NCBI RefSeq assembly: GCF_021172045.1
Contig: NZ_CP087164.1
Coordinates: forward strand, 4,898,001 to 4,962,000
Length of the DNA stretch: 64,000 bases
Source of the DNA: Capillimicrobium parvum
GTDB lineage: Bacteria; Actinomycetota; Thermoleophilia; Solirubrobacterales; Solirubrobacteraceae
Reading direction: 5' to 3'
In this document: positions 42,036 to 51,501 of the stretch, piece after piece
Numbering within the stretch: the stretch's first letter is position 1
Layout: each line of letters begins with the position of its first letter
Translations under genes and position numbers: made by a program
The notes under the pieces: model-generated
Database searches by the model: none
What the model was told of the DNA's origin: nothing
The model's input: the letters and a program-made list of their open reading frames with translations, nothing else

Positions 42036-42755
42036 ATGAGACTCCCAGGAAAGGTCGCCCTTGTCACCGGCGGCGCGCGAGGCATCGGCTTGGCCACGGC
42101 GCAGGTGTTCTCAGAGGAGGGCGCGACGGTCTTCGCCGGCGTGCGTCGGGTCGGAGAGGATGCGGTCCCCGGCGTCTCGCAGATCGAGCTCGATGTGAGC
42201 GATCTCGATCAATGGCGAGATGTGACGCAGAAGATCGTCGAGCGTCACGGTCGCCTGGACATCCTCGTGAACAACGCCGCCATCATCGAATACGCCAACC
42301 TCGAGGACTGCGATGTCGCTGAGGCGTGGGACCGCGTGGTCGCGACCAACCAGACGGGTGTCTTCTACGGCATGCGCGCCTCGATCCCACACATGCGGGC
42401 CGGCGGCGGCGGATCGATCATCAACGTGTCGTCGATCTGGGGCATCGTCGCGGTGCCTGGGCTCATCGGCTACCACGCGACCAAGGGCGCCGTCCGTCAC
42501 ATGACCAAGAATGCGGCGATGACGTACGCCAAGGAGGGGATCCGGGTCAACTCGATCCATCCAGGGTTCATCCAGACGCCGCTCACGGATGCGCAGGACC
42601 CGGAGATCAACAGGCAGGTGGTGGCGGCGACACCGATGGGGCGTGCCGGCCAACCGCGGGAGATCGCCCATGGATGCCTGTACCTGGCGAGCGACGAGGC
42701 GAGCTTCGTGACCGGCGCCGAGCTCGTGATCGACGGCGGCTACATCACGCAGTGA
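42036..42755 (+). CDS. Short-chain dehydrogenase/reductase (SDR)
   Basis: The 239-aa classical SDR has TGGARGIG (cofactor loop), NNAA, NVSSIWG (catalytic Ser) and YHATKGA (Tyr-x3-Lys). Arg in ARG and RRV after strand 2 suggests NADP(H) or NAD(H) without certainty. The ending VTGAELVIDGGYITQ is typical of the FabG-like/3-alpha-hydroxysteroid group. The substrate is unknown. It is divergent from the decayed molybdoenzyme and downstream of the inverted repeat. Confidence 0.92.
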   Translation: MRLPGKVALVTGGARGIGLATAQVFSEEGATVFAGVRRVGEDAVPGVSQIELDVSDLDQWRDVTQKIVERHGRLDILVNNAAIIEYANLEDCDVAEAWDRVVATNQTGVFYGMRASIPHMRAGGGGSIINVSSIWGIVAVPGLIGYHATKGAVRHMTKNAAMTYAKEGIRVNSIHPGFIQTPLTDAQDPEINRQVVAATPMGRAGQPREIAHGCLYLASDEASFVTGAELVIDGGYITQ

Positions 42756-42995
42756 CGCTGGCGCGGCACGCGGGCTGTGCGGCCATCAGACACCGAGCTC
42801 GAGAACATTCCGCTGACCCGCCCGTCCTGGCCGGTATGCGCGGTGATCACGATCCAGTCACGGCCCATGCCAGCATGGTCCTACATGGCCCGGCGTGATC
42901 GTCGGGCCTGCCATTCGTCCCATGCGAGCCCGGCGACCGCAATCGCCACCCACAGCGCGAGGTCCAGCTTCTCCTCCGCGCGACGCCACATTTGA

Positions 42996-43235
42996 CTAGC
43001 GACCCGCGAGCGACCGGATCTTCGACTCGCACCGGACCGCGTCGAACGCGTCGGCGAGCACGTCGAACACGCGCTTGTCGAGCCGCCCGGACAGGCCGGA
43101 CCGATCGATCAGATCGTTGATGCTCAACGGCTCAAGCCGCCGGACGAGATCGAGCGCAGCCTGCTGGTCGAGGTCGCTGGCGACGCGGTTCGCCAGATCG
43201 AGCACCGTGGGTGGTGCGGATGTCTGCGGGGACAT
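42996..43235 (-). CDS. Small hypothetical protein (79 aa)
   Basis: This starts at the ATG 43235 with GGAAGGAGCCC upstream. The sequence TVLDLANRVASDLDQQAALD, LEPLSINDLIDRSGLSGRLD, FDVLADAFDAV is helical and acidic with no signal or cysteines apart from one (VRCES). I do not recognise a family; the good ribosome site and composition support a real gene. The 240 bp to its right-hand SDR neighbour hold nothing I can name. Confidence 0.6.
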   Translation of the reverse strand: MSPQTSAPPTVLDLANRVASDLDQQAALDLVRRLEPLSINDLIDRSGLSGRLDKRVFDVLADAFDAVRCESKIRSLAGR

Positions 43236-43425
43236 GACGGGCTCCTTCCCTCATATGGTCTTAACGGCCGAGCGCGTCCTGGGCTTCCGGGCGGAGTAGA
43301 TCGTCTGACGCCGGCCCAACCTCTGGGATCACAGCCCCTCCTCGATCCGCATGGACCCGCGGTGACCCTTCCTCACCATCGACGCCGAGGCGTCCGGTCG
43401 TGGTCGGCTCGCAACGGCACGACCG

Positions 43426-45588
43426 TCACGCCACGTCTGCCGGGCCCGCCACCGCGCTTCCCGGCGCCGACGGCTCGACCCGCAGCACCCGGGCCGGCCA
43501 TCTCGGCAGCCACCAGTTCCAGCGTCCGAAGAGCGAGACCATCGCCGGGACGATCAGCGCCCGGATGACCGTGGCGTCGAGCAGGATCCCGGCGGCCAGG
43601 CCGGTCGCGGCGATCTTCGTATCCGTGTCCGGCGCCGCGGCCATCGACGTGAAGGCGAGGAACAGGATCAGCGCCGCACATGTGACCAGGCGGCCGGTCC
43701 GCCCGACGCCGCGGATGACGGCGGCCTCGGTCGAGCCCGAGCGGTCGTACTCCTCCCGCATGCGGGAGAGGATGAAGACCTCGTAGTCCATCGACAGGCC
43801 GAACAGGAACGCGAACACCATCAGCGGCATCCACGAGGGGATCGAGCCGGTCGCGTGGATGCCCCAGATCGCGTCCGACCCGTAGCCCTCCTGCCAGACC
43901 AGCACCATCACGCCGCAGGCGGCCGCGATGCTCAGGATGGTCAGCAGGATCGCCTTCAGCGGGAGCAGCAGTGACCGGAAGGCGCGCGCCAGGAGCACGA
44001 AGGTGGTGACCGCGATCAGCGCGATGATCAGCGGGAAGCTGCCGTAGACGGCGTCGATGAAGTCCTGGCCCTCCGCCGGCTCGCCGCCGACGTGAACGTC
44101 CGAGCCGGCGGCGTGTGCGGCCCCGCGAACCCCCTCGAGCGTCGCCCGGCCGGCGCCGGACCCGCTGTCGGCGACCGGGACGGCCTCGACGAGGGCGGTC
44201 CCGCCGCGCCGCCACGCGCGCGAATCAGGCGCGACCGCGCCGTGGACGCCGGCGACGTTCCGCAGAGCAGCGGCCACGCGCTCCGGGCTCGACGGACCGC
44301 TGACGAGGATCTCATGCGGAAGCAGCGCCCCCTCGCCGATTCCCGATTTCTCCAGGGCCACCAGACCCTGCTTCGCGTCGCCGGACTGCGCCATCGTGTC
44401 GGCGTCGTCGCCACCCATCCGGATGTCGGTGGCCGCGAAGGCCAGCGCCAGGATCACCGCCATACCGCCGGCTGCCGCGGCCCAGCGCCGCCGTGTCACG
44501 GCCTGCGCCCACCGGGTCCAGGCCCGGCTGGCCTTGTCGTCGGTTCGCACATGTGGCCAGTCGAGGCGCGGGCCCAGCTTCGCCAGCACCACCGGGAGCA
44601 GGGTGACCGCGACCAGCGTCGAGACGAGCGGGATCAGCACCCCGCCGTAGCCCATCGAGCGCAGGAACGGGATCGGCAGCGCGATCAGCGCCAACAGGCC
44701 GACCGCGACGGTCAACCCGCTGAAGACGACGGCGCGGCCCGCGCTCTCGATCGCCCGCTGGACGGCTTCCTCGCCGACGTGCCCGTGCGACCGCTCCTCG
44801 CGCCACCGCGAGACGATGAGCAGCGAGTAGTCGATCGCCACCCCGAGTCCGATCAGCACGACCAGGAACTCGACGATCGGCGACACGCTGGTCAACTGCG
44901 CCAGGCCCAGCAGCAGCAGGAACGTGGTCGTGATCGAGACGACCGCCATGACGAGCGGAATCACCGCGAGCAGGGAGGCGAAGACGAAGGCGAGCACGAT
45001 CAGTGCGCCCGCACCGCCGATCAGCGCCTCCAGCATGAGTCCGGGGCCGCCTGAGCTCCCGCCGCCACCCGCGGCCAGCGGGTCGAAGCCGGTCAGGTGG
45101 ACCGGGCGGCCGCCGACCTCGGCTCCCCGGAGCGCGCGGCTCGCCGCCTTGGCCGCGCCCGGATTCTCGCCGAAGGCGGAGTCCGGGTCGCGGCGCGGAT
45201 AGACGAGCGCGAAGGTCGTCCGCCCGTCGCCGGAGACGAACGCCGCGTCGCCGGTCGACGCATACGACGCGATGCGGGCATGAGGCAGCACCGTGTGCAG
45301 ACGCGCATCGAGCCGCTGCAGATCGCCTCGCACGCCCGGCGAGCGGACCGTCTCGCCGCCGCGCAGCGTGACGACCGGCACCAGCGGCGCGCCCCCGCCG
45401 GGGTCCGTGCCATAGCGCCCGGCGATGGCGGCATTCGTGACCCATCCCTCCTTCTGTGGGACGGACGGATCCGACTCGAGCGCGTTCGCGGCCGGCCCCA
45501 CGGCGGCCACTCCCGCGACCGTCAGGACGATCCAGCAGACGACGACGAAGCGCTTGTGCGCGAGGACCCAGCGACCGAGCGATGACAT
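43426..45588 (-). CDS. MMPL/RND-family transporter
   Basis: The 720-aa protein from the ATG at 45588 (MSSLGRWVLAHKRF) has two MMPL halves of six helices each. Marker segments are EFLVVLIGLGVAIDYSLLIVSRW in half one and PLMVFAFLFGLSMDYEVFILSRM in half two, the latter with the proton-relay Asp-Tyr pair (MDYEVF) of MmpL proteins. Extracellular loops carry Gly/Ser-rich stretches (GGGGSSGGPG). It probably exports lipids or drugs. It is third in the operon after the histidine kinase and response regulator, which likely control it. Confidence 0.93.
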   Translation of the reverse strand: MSSLGRWVLAHKRFVVVCWIVLTVAGVAAVGPAANALESDPSVPQKEGWVTNAAIAGRYGTDPGGGAPLVPVVTLRGGETVRSPGVRGDLQRLDARLHTVLPHARIASYASTGDAAFVSGDGRTTFALVYPRRDPDSAFGENPGAAKAASRALRGAEVGGRPVHLTGFDPLAAGGGGSSGGPGLMLEALIGGAGALIVLAFVFASLLAVIPLVMAVVSITTTFLLLLGLAQLTSVSPIVEFLVVLIGLGVAIDYSLLIVSRWREERSHGHVGEEAVQRAIESAGRAVVFSGLTVAVGLLALIALPIPFLRSMGYGGVLIPLVSTLVAVTLLPVVLAKLGPRLDWPHVRTDDKASRAWTRWAQAVTRRRWAAAAGGMAVILALAFAATDIRMGGDDADTMAQSGDAKQGLVALEKSGIGEGALLPHEILVSGPSSPERVAAALRNVAGVHGAVAPDSRAWRRGGTALVEAVPVADSGSGAGRATLEGVRGAAHAAGSDVHVGGEPAEGQDFIDAVYGSFPLIIALIAVTTFVLLARAFRSLLLPLKAILLTILSIAAACGVMVLVWQEGYGSDAIWGIHATGSIPSWMPLMVFAFLFGLSMDYEVFILSRMREEYDRSGSTEAAVIRGVGRTGRLVTCAALILFLAFTSMAAAPDTDTKIAATGLAAGILLDATVIRALIVPAMVSLFGRWNWWLPRWPARVLRVEPSAPGSAVAGPADVA

Positions 45589-45655
45589 GGCGGCGAAGCT
45601 ATGCCCAGAGGCGGGCACGCGCATCGGCGCTGGCCCTGGATTGGTCTAAGCGCTG

Positions 45656-46306
45656 TTACTGAACCGGCGTCTCGCGGAGGTGGGCCAGGACGGCCAGCAC
45701 ACGGCGGTGGCCGTCTTCGCCCTCCGGCAGCCGCAGCTTCATCAGAACGTGGCGCACGTGGGCCTCGACCGTGCGCTCGCTGAGGTAGAGGCGTTTGGCG
45801 ATGCCCGTGTTCGTCAGTCCCTCGGCCATCAGCTTGAGCACCTCGCGTTCCCGCTCCGACAGCTCCGCGAGCGGACCCTGCCCGCCCGCAGGTGACACGA
45901 GCTGCGCCACGACCTGCGGGTCGAGCGCAGAGCCGCCGGCGGCGACTCGCTGCGCCGCTCCCAGGAACTCGCCCACGTCGAGGACGCGGTCTTTCAGGAG
46001 GTAGCCGAAGCCGCCGAGCGTGACCAGCTCGACCGCGTGGGTCGTCTCGATGTGCTGCGAGAGCACCAGCACGCCCACCTCGGGGTGAACCTGCTTGATC
46101 TCCCGGGCGGCTCGCGCGCCCTCGTCGGTGAAGCTGGGCGGCATGCGGATGTCGACGACGACCAGGTCGGGACGATGCCCGCCGACGGTCGCCAGCAGGT
46201 GGTCGGCGTCGCCCACCGCGGCAACCACCTCGTGACCACCGTCCACGAAGAGCCGCGCGAGCCCCTCGCGCAGCAGGACCTGATCCTCCGCGATCACGAC
46301 CCGCAT
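45656..46306 (-). CDS. NarL/LuxR-type response regulator
   Basis: The 216-aa protein has a receiver domain at 1-120 (VVIAEDQVLLREGLARLF, phospho-acceptor Asp in LVVVDIRMP, Lys in LLKDRV) and a LuxR HTH at ~150-205 (LSEREREVLKLMAEGLTNTG, YLSERTVEAHVRHVLMKLRL). The start overlaps the kinase gene by 13 nt. It should activate the MMPL gene 67 nt downstream. Confidence 0.94.
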   Translation of the reverse strand: MRVVIAEDQVLLREGLARLFVDGGHEVVAAVGDADHLLATVGGHRPDLVVVDIRMPPSFTDEGARAAREIKQVHPEVGVLVLSQHIETTHAVELVTLGGFGYLLKDRVLDVGEFLGAAQRVAAGGSALDPQVVAQLVSPAGGQGPLAELSEREREVLKLMAEGLTNTGIAKRLYLSERTVEAHVRHVLMKLRLPEGEDGHRRVLAVLAHLRETPVQ

Positions 46307-48312
46307 GGCAGCTCCGCCGTCAGCGTGGTGCCCTTCCCGGGCTCACTCTCGATCGCGAGCGTCCCGCCCTGGGCGACGACGCGGTCCGACAGGCCGCTCA
46401 GGCCGGAGCCCCGGCCCCGCCCGGCACCGCCGATGCCGTCGTCCGCGACCGAGACGACGAGCGTTCCGTTGTCCTGTGCCGCGCTCAAGACGACCTTCGA
46501 GGCGTGCGCGTGCTTGACGGCGTTCGTGAGCCCCTCGCACGCGATGAAGTAGGCGGCCGCCTCGACGCCACACGGAAGGCGTTCGGGGACGGCTCGCACC
46601 TCGACAGGCAGCGGCGCTCGACCCGCCAGCTCTTCCAGCGCTGGAGCGAGTCCGGCGTCGAGTTGCGCAGGAGGCAGTCCGCGGGCGAGCTCGCGCAACT
46701 CCTGGATCGCGACCGAGAGCTCCTCGACGGCAGCGTCGAGCGTCTTCCCGGCCAGGCCCGGCGACCCGTCCCCCAGCTCGTGCTGTGCATGGCGCATGGC
46801 CAGCCCGATCGAGACGAGCCGCTGTTGAGCGCCGTCATGGAGATCGCGCTCGATCCGGCGGCGCTCCTCGTCGCCGGCCGCCACGATCCGCGCCCGGGAC
46901 GCCTGCACCTCGGCGAGCTGGCGGCGAAGCTCGACCCTCAGCCGGGCGATCTCGATCGCCAGTCCGCCGGCCTCCACGAGCCGCGGCAGCAGGTCCCGTT
47001 CATCCGGCCTCGCCGGTTGATGCACGACGATGCCGACAGGCGCCCCCGCCCGCTGGATCATCGTCCGCTGTCGGTCGTCCGGCAGGTCGTCGACGGGCAC
47101 TCCGCCTGCGTCGACGCACAGCTGGCTCTCCGGCAGCAGGAAGCGCAGCTCGAGCGTTGGATCGCCGACGAGCTCCCGGAGGAGCGCCTCGATCGCCTCG
47201 GGCGCGGCGCGGCCGGCGCGGAGGTCGTTGAGGAACTCCGCGATCCGGCGCTGCGCGTCGTAGCGCGCCCGGTTGAAACGACGGTCGACGGCACCCTGCA
47301 CGCGCGCTCGCAGCGGGCGGAAGGCGACCGCGGCGGCAAGCGTCGCTCCGGCCGTCGTCCATGCGGAACCCCGGCCCAGAGCCGTCCCGAGGATCAGCGT
47401 CGTCACCCCGTATGCCGCCGCAAGAAGAACCGTCAACGTCACGTAGACCAGCGTGCGGTTGACGACGACGTCGATGTCGTAGAGCCGGTATCGGAGGATC
47501 GCGACGCCGGCCGCGATCGGGAACGCGGCGAAGCTGACCCCCATCACGGCCATCCGGACCTGGAGCTCGCCGTCCGGCCAGAGCAGCCAGCTGCCCATGT
47601 CCAGGACGACCACCGTCGCCACCACAACGCCGACGGCGAGCACCAGCTCGAGTTGCTGACGTTCCACGCCGCGTGCGCGGCGAAGCCGGACGAGCAGCGA
47701 CCCCGCTGCGAGCACGATGCCGACCACGACGAGGGCCCAGCCGACGTTGTTGAGAGCATCCATGACGCTGCGCGCACCCGGGATGCCGAGCCGATTCGAC
47801 ACCATCGCGAACGGATCGTCGAGCGGTCCGGGCCGGAGCAGGTCGGTGACCAGCAGAAGCGCGGCGGCGAGCGCGAGCACGTAGGCGGCGGGCCGCCACC
47901 GGCGGGAAGGTAGGCGCCCATCCGGGAAGAGCAGCAACGCGAAGCCGAGGAGGGCGGCCCCCGCCTCCCCCGGGAAGGAGGCGGCGGCTGCGGCGCCCGG
48001 AAGCCGCTCGGACGTCGCATGCAGGCCATAGTCCGCGTACACCCAGGCCAGGACCGTCGCCCCGATGAACAGGCCGAGGGCGCAGAAGAGCCAGCCGATC
48101 GGGTTCCCGGGCAGCCGGGTGGCCACGATCGTCCCGACGGTCGCGAACGCGAGCGACAGCATGAGGAACGCCGCGCCGCCGACACCGCCGAACACGTCGC
48201 TCTCGACCGGCCGTCCTGGTCCCAGCACGAGAAGCACCGAGCTCGCCACGGCCATCACGGCGCACAACGCCCAGACGAGGGCAGCGACGCGGCGACTGTT
48301 CACGACGGCCAT
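46294..48312 (-). CDS. NarX/DesK-type sensor histidine kinase
   Basis: The 672-aa protein has an N-terminal membrane region of ~10 helices (ATVGTIVATRLPGNPIGWLF is a known actinobacterial sensor motif), a helical dimerisation region with the phospho-accepting His in ERRRIERDLHDGAQQRLVS (HisKA_3), and a HATPase domain (EGLTNAVKHAHASKV, GIGGAGRGRGSGLSGLSDRV). The ATG at 48312 is preferred; the longer frame to 48534 crosses palindromic DNA. It phosphorylates the response regulator directly downstream. Confidence 0.93.
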   Translation of the reverse strand: MAVVNSRRVAALVWALCAVMAVASSVLLVLGPGRPVESDVFGGVGGAAFLMLSLAFATVGTIVATRLPGNPIGWLFCALGLFIGATVLAWVYADYGLHATSERLPGAAAAASFPGEAGAALLGFALLLFPDGRLPSRRWRPAAYVLALAAALLLVTDLLRPGPLDDPFAMVSNRLGIPGARSVMDALNNVGWALVVVGIVLAAGSLLVRLRRARGVERQQLELVLAVGVVVATVVVLDMGSWLLWPDGELQVRMAVMGVSFAAFPIAAGVAILRYRLYDIDVVVNRTLVYVTLTVLLAAAYGVTTLILGTALGRGSAWTTAGATLAAAVAFRPLRARVQGAVDRRFNRARYDAQRRIAEFLNDLRAGRAAPEAIEALLRELVGDPTLELRFLLPESQLCVDAGGVPVDDLPDDRQRTMIQRAGAPVGIVVHQPARPDERDLLPRLVEAGGLAIEIARLRVELRRQLAEVQASRARIVAAGDEERRRIERDLHDGAQQRLVSIGLAMRHAQHELGDGSPGLAGKTLDAAVEELSVAIQELRELARGLPPAQLDAGLAPALEELAGRAPLPVEVRAVPERLPCGVEAAAYFIACEGLTNAVKHAHASKVVLSAAQDNGTLVVSVADDGIGGAGRGRGSGLSGLSDRVVAQGGTLAIESEPGKGTTLTAELPCGS

Positions 48313-48339
48313 GGTCCCAGCGCCGGCTTGTCGCGGCAA

Positions 48340-48370
48340 CAGTGCTGGCACTGCGCGAGCAGCAGTGCCA
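48340..48370. promoter_or_regulatory. Overlapping inverted repeats in the kinase/DUF6220 intergenic region
   Basis: CAGTGC-TG-GCACTG (48340-48353) overlaps TGGCACTGC-7nt-GCAGTGCCA (48346-48370), so the half-site GCACTG/CAGTGC occurs three times in 31 bp between divergent genes. This is a probable binding site for a dimeric regulator, perhaps the adjacent LuxR-type response regulator. Confidence 0.65.
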
Positions 48371-48457
48371 ATGCTGCCCCGGAAGCCGTACCCGCGCCGA
48401 TGCCGGACCGGCGGCAGGCCCGTACGTTCGCCGCGGCACCGCCGAAGGAGGCCTCCA

Positions 48458-48904
48458 ATGTCGGACACCGCCAAGAGGACCCCTGCGATCGAGCTCGCTC
48501 CAGACCGGCGGGTGACGACGCGGCGCGTGCTCACCGGCGCACGGCGCGGCGCCGGACGACTACACCCGGCGCTCGCGGCCGCGGTCGTCCTCGCGGTCTT
48601 CGTGCAGGTCTATCTGATCGGCGCATACGTCTTCGGCGCCGGCGCCGGCGCACTCGACGCGCACCGGACCGTCGGCTTCATCGCGCACGGACTCGAGGTG
48701 CTCGTCCTGATCGTCGCGCTCATCGCATGGCTCCCACGGCGCGATCTCGCTCTGTCGGCGCTGCTGGCCCTGATCGGAACGGTGCAGATCTCGCTCGCCG
48801 GCGAGCACCGCTGGGTGGGCGGGTTGCACCCCCTGTTCGCACTGGTCGTGCTCGTCCTCGCAGCGGCGCTCGTGCTGCGCTCGCGCGATCGACCTCATAC
48901 TTGA
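48458..48904 (+). CDS. Four-helix membrane protein (DUF6220-like)
   Basis: The 148-aa protein starts at the ATG 48458 with GAAGGAGGCC upstream. After a basic N-terminus come four helices: PALAAAVVLAVFVQVYLIGA, TVGFIAHGLEVLVLIVALIA, LALSALLALIGTVQISLAGE, GLHPLFALVVLVLAAALVLR. His residues in HRTVGFIAHG and LHPLFAL recall the DUF6220 family. It is divergent from the sensor kinase gene with shared palindromes, so it may belong to the same regulon. Confidence 0.78.
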   Translation: MSDTAKRTPAIELAPDRRVTTRRVLTGARRGAGRLHPALAAAVVLAVFVQVYLIGAYVFGAGAGALDAHRTVGFIAHGLEVLVLIVALIAWLPRRDLALSALLALIGTVQISLAGEHRWVGGLHPLFALVVLVLAAALVLRSRDRPHT

Positions 48905-48995
48905 GCGCCTGGAACGAGCGGCGGGCGCGAGCGGCCTGCGTGCACAGATGGTTCGCCCCTCGGCCCAGGATGCAACCGGCTGGAGGTGGTGTTGA

Positions 48996-49286
48996 CGCGC
49001 TCGGAAAACCAGGAGCAGGTTCGCCGCGAGCCGAAACACGAGCGCGACGCGGCTCGCAGCCCAGATCTCGCTGGACCCCGAGACGTGCGCCGGCATCGTG
49101 CGCATCAAGCAAACCGGAAAGATTCAGGGCGGCACGCGCAAGTTCCGGCACGCCACCGGCACGTTCAAGGGCACGGTCCGTGCGTACGCCGTACTGGCTC
49201 GCAACCCGGACGGCAGCTGCAACCAGCAGGCGGACGCTCTGCTCGACGCCGACGCCTTCTCGGGCCGCGGCACGCTCTCGTTCTGA
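48996..49286 (+). pseudogene. Remnant of an exported protein gene (5'-truncated)
   Basis: The open frame after a TGA at 48993 encodes SATRLAAQISLDPETCAGIV, QTGKIQGGTRKFRHATGTFK and AVLARNPDGSCNQQADALLD up to a TGA at 49286. It reads like the C-terminal half of an extracellular beta-barrel-type protein with two cysteines. No proper start, signal peptide or ribosome site remains; the only start codon is a GTG at 49098 inside the fold. Confidence 0.5.
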
Positions 49287-49437
49287 ACGTCGCTTCGATC
49301 ATTGTCACCGGAGGACCGACGGCCCAGCCGCTGAAGGACCAGTACTCGACGTCGTCTTCGGTCTCGAAGCGCGGTCGGCACCGCACGGCACTTGTCGCCA
49401 GAGAGGAGCCTCAACAACAGCCGCCGACGGACCGGCG

Positions 49438-50643
49438 CTAGCTCGTCGTGTCATTCTGGCGAACGGAATTGGGCAACGGATCGTTGCTCGTCGGCCATTG
49501 GCTCACGACCACGTCGCGGCTGATCGACGACGTCGCGCCGCCGGCGGCCGTGACGGTGAGCGTGACCTTCTTCGTGCCGGCGTTCTTGAATGTGAACGTC
49601 GGCTTGACCCCGGTCAGCGTCGTGAGCCCGTCCATCGACCAGGAATACGACGCGGCGTTCTTGCTCGTCGAGGCGTCGAACTGCACCACCGATCCCGCCA
49701 GCGGGTAGGCCGGGGTCCACGTGAACGCGGCCTGCGGCGCTGGAGCCGGAGCGGGAGCCGAGGCGGGGAGGTCGGCGTCCGCACGGGTGGTGCCAACCCG
49801 CGCCCCGTCGAAATAGAGCGTCGGGATGGCGCTTATCGTCGGCACTGACTTACCGAAATACGTGTTCAGGTAGAACCTGTAGTTCTCGCTGGCGTTCGTT
49901 GCGAGGGTGCGGCCGTAGGCGGTCAGATAATCGGCGCTGCGCGTCCCCGCGGTGAACGTCTGCTGGACGTTGTCGAACCACAGCTTGTGGGAACCACCCG
50001 CGGTCGTGTCGTCCGCGCTGATCCGCTTCTGCACGACGAAATGGTGCCAGGCCCCCTTCGCTATCGGCTTTGACCACGCCGTCGTCTGGCACCCGCCCCC
50101 GCAGCCCACCTTGTCGAGCATGAACGACTGCACACCGTTGACGTTGCCGATATCGAACGAGTATGGCGGCGGTCCGGAAAACGGCGCTCCGAAGTCCTCC
50201 TGCATGACGAACCACCTGTCCGGGCTACCGTCGATGCCCGCGTTGAAGTTCGTGGGAACGTAGGTCCAGAACCCTTCCCACACGGTCGTGTTCGGGGCGA
50301 GGATGTTGGTCGATCCCTGCTGCGCACGACGCGAGCCGGAGGACGTGTCGCAGGCCTGGTTGCCGGGCCCGGTCCAGTGGTCGGTGTAGGCGGCCTGGGT
50401 CCGGTTCGCGAACGTGCCCGAGACCGGGGCTGGCCAGGTCGGCTGTGTCGCCGCCGAGTAGGCTGTGTTGCGCGTGGTAGCGCAATTCTGGACGACCGCC
50501 CACTGTGACATGTTGCCCGGCTCGAAGTCGCCGTTGAAGATGGCCGAGGCCTGAGCGCTCGCCGGCACGGCAACGAGAGCGAGCGCACCGAGTGCGAGCG
50601 CCCGTCGCAACGTTGAACTACGTGGGAAGCTCAACGGATTCAC
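49438..50643 (-). CDS. Secreted polysaccharide lyase-like protein with PKD domain
   Basis: The 401-aa protein has a signal peptide (LRRALALGALALVAVPASAQA), then a ~260-residue jelly-roll domain (IFNGDFEPGNMSQWAVVQNC, WEGFWTYVPTNFN, KGAWHHFVVQKRIS, YRFYLNTYFGKS) resembling heparin-lyase-I-type lyases (PF14099). A Pro/Ala linker and a PKD domain (AAFTWTPAYPLAGSVVQFDA...VSQWP) follow, which usually binds polysaccharide. It is an extracellular enzyme on an acidic glycan; the exact substrate is unknown. TAG stop. Confidence 0.85.
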   Translation of the reverse strand: MNPLSFPRSSTLRRALALGALALVAVPASAQASAIFNGDFEPGNMSQWAVVQNCATTRNTAYSAATQPTWPAPVSGTFANRTQAAYTDHWTGPGNQACDTSSGSRRAQQGSTNILAPNTTVWEGFWTYVPTNFNAGIDGSPDRWFVMQEDFGAPFSGPPPYSFDIGNVNGVQSFMLDKVGCGGGCQTTAWSKPIAKGAWHHFVVQKRISADDTTAGGSHKLWFDNVQQTFTAGTRSADYLTAYGRTLATNASENYRFYLNTYFGKSVPTISAIPTLYFDGARVGTTRADADLPASAPAPAPAPQAAFTWTPAYPLAGSVVQFDASTSKNAASYSWSMDGLTTLTGVKPTFTFKNAGTKKVTLTVTAAGGATSSISRDVVVSQWPTSNDPLPNSVRQNDTTS

Positions 50644-51276
50644 CTCTGAGTTTGCGTAGGGCCGACCCCTCCGCGCTATGCGGTGGAGGCGTCAGGCAGA
50701 GGCGTCAGGCGTTGGTTCAGCGACCGGCAGCTGGTCCGCCGTGGCGCAATGCAGTGAGGCCTCCGCTCCGTCCCGACGGGACGGATGATGTGCCGGCCTT
50801 TTCGAAGCGCTGGACTTCTAGTGCGCGCGTCGATTTCTGATCGACTGGGAGGAACCTACCTAATTCGCCACTGGCAAGTCAATCCGCACGCAATGAAATC
50901 CGTCCGAACCTCTCTGGCGCCGGCCCCGTCGCAAGCGCCACGGCGAAGCCCTTCGGGCAGTGCGCCGAGCGAGGGCGCTGGCTGTCCCCCGAAGTGCGAC
51001 TCGTGGTGGCGCAACGGAACGGAGTCGGCCGGCGCGGAGGCCATCGCGGCCGTTGCGGAGTCAGGACCGCGCGTACGTGGCCGGTGTCGTCGTGCGGGCC
51101 GACGTGACGAGCAAAAGCGTCAACGATTCGCGCGGAGATCTCCGTGGCCGGCTCGCTGTCGGGCAATCCGTCAAGTCGGGCGAGCAGATCCACGCCGCGC
51201 GCGAGGACGTCCGCGCCGAGCTCGCGCTCCGGGCCTCCTCTGTTGCAGACCACAGGGACGGCGGTTGCGAAGAAGC
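50644..51276. other. 633-bp region without a clear gene
   Basis: This contains a 13-bp direct repeat (GAGGCGTCAGGCA/G at 50686 and 50699) upstream of the lyase gene. On the minus strand a frame running 51240-50880 has protein-like stretches (ELGADVLARGVDLLARLDGL, SEPATEISARIVDAFARHVG) that may be a decayed gene following the CDGSH gene. I cannot identify it. Confidence 0.3.
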
Positions 51277-51501
51277 CTATTGCCGCCCTTCGGCCTCGGA
51301 GACAGCCCGGCGAGCCCCTTGGAAGCCGATCTTCGAGTGCGTCCCGTCGCAGAATGGCTTGTTCGTCGAACCTCCGCAGCGGCAAAGAAACGCCTTGCGG
51401 CCTGGAACCTCGACCGGATTGCCCTCGTGGTCGAAGAGGTCGATCGCACCCTCGACGACATAAGGGCCGTTCTCGCTGATTTGGATCTTCACGTCGGCCA
51501 T
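51277..51501 (-). CDS. CDGSH iron-sulfur domain protein
   Basis: The 74-aa protein has FLCRCGGSTNKPFCDGTHSKIGF, the CDGSH signature (C-x-C-x2-[ST]-x3-P-x-C-D-G-[ST]-H) that binds a [2Fe-2S] cluster with three Cys and one His. It is a small single-domain type with no membrane helix. Such proteins act in iron or redox handling. RBS TTAGGGTCCCGTC is weak. It stands alone, left of the tRNA-Thr element. Confidence 0.93.
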   Translation of the reverse strand: MADVKIQISENGPYVVEGAIDLFDHEGNPVEVPGRKAFLCRCGGSTNKPFCDGTHSKIGFQGARRAVSEAEGRQ

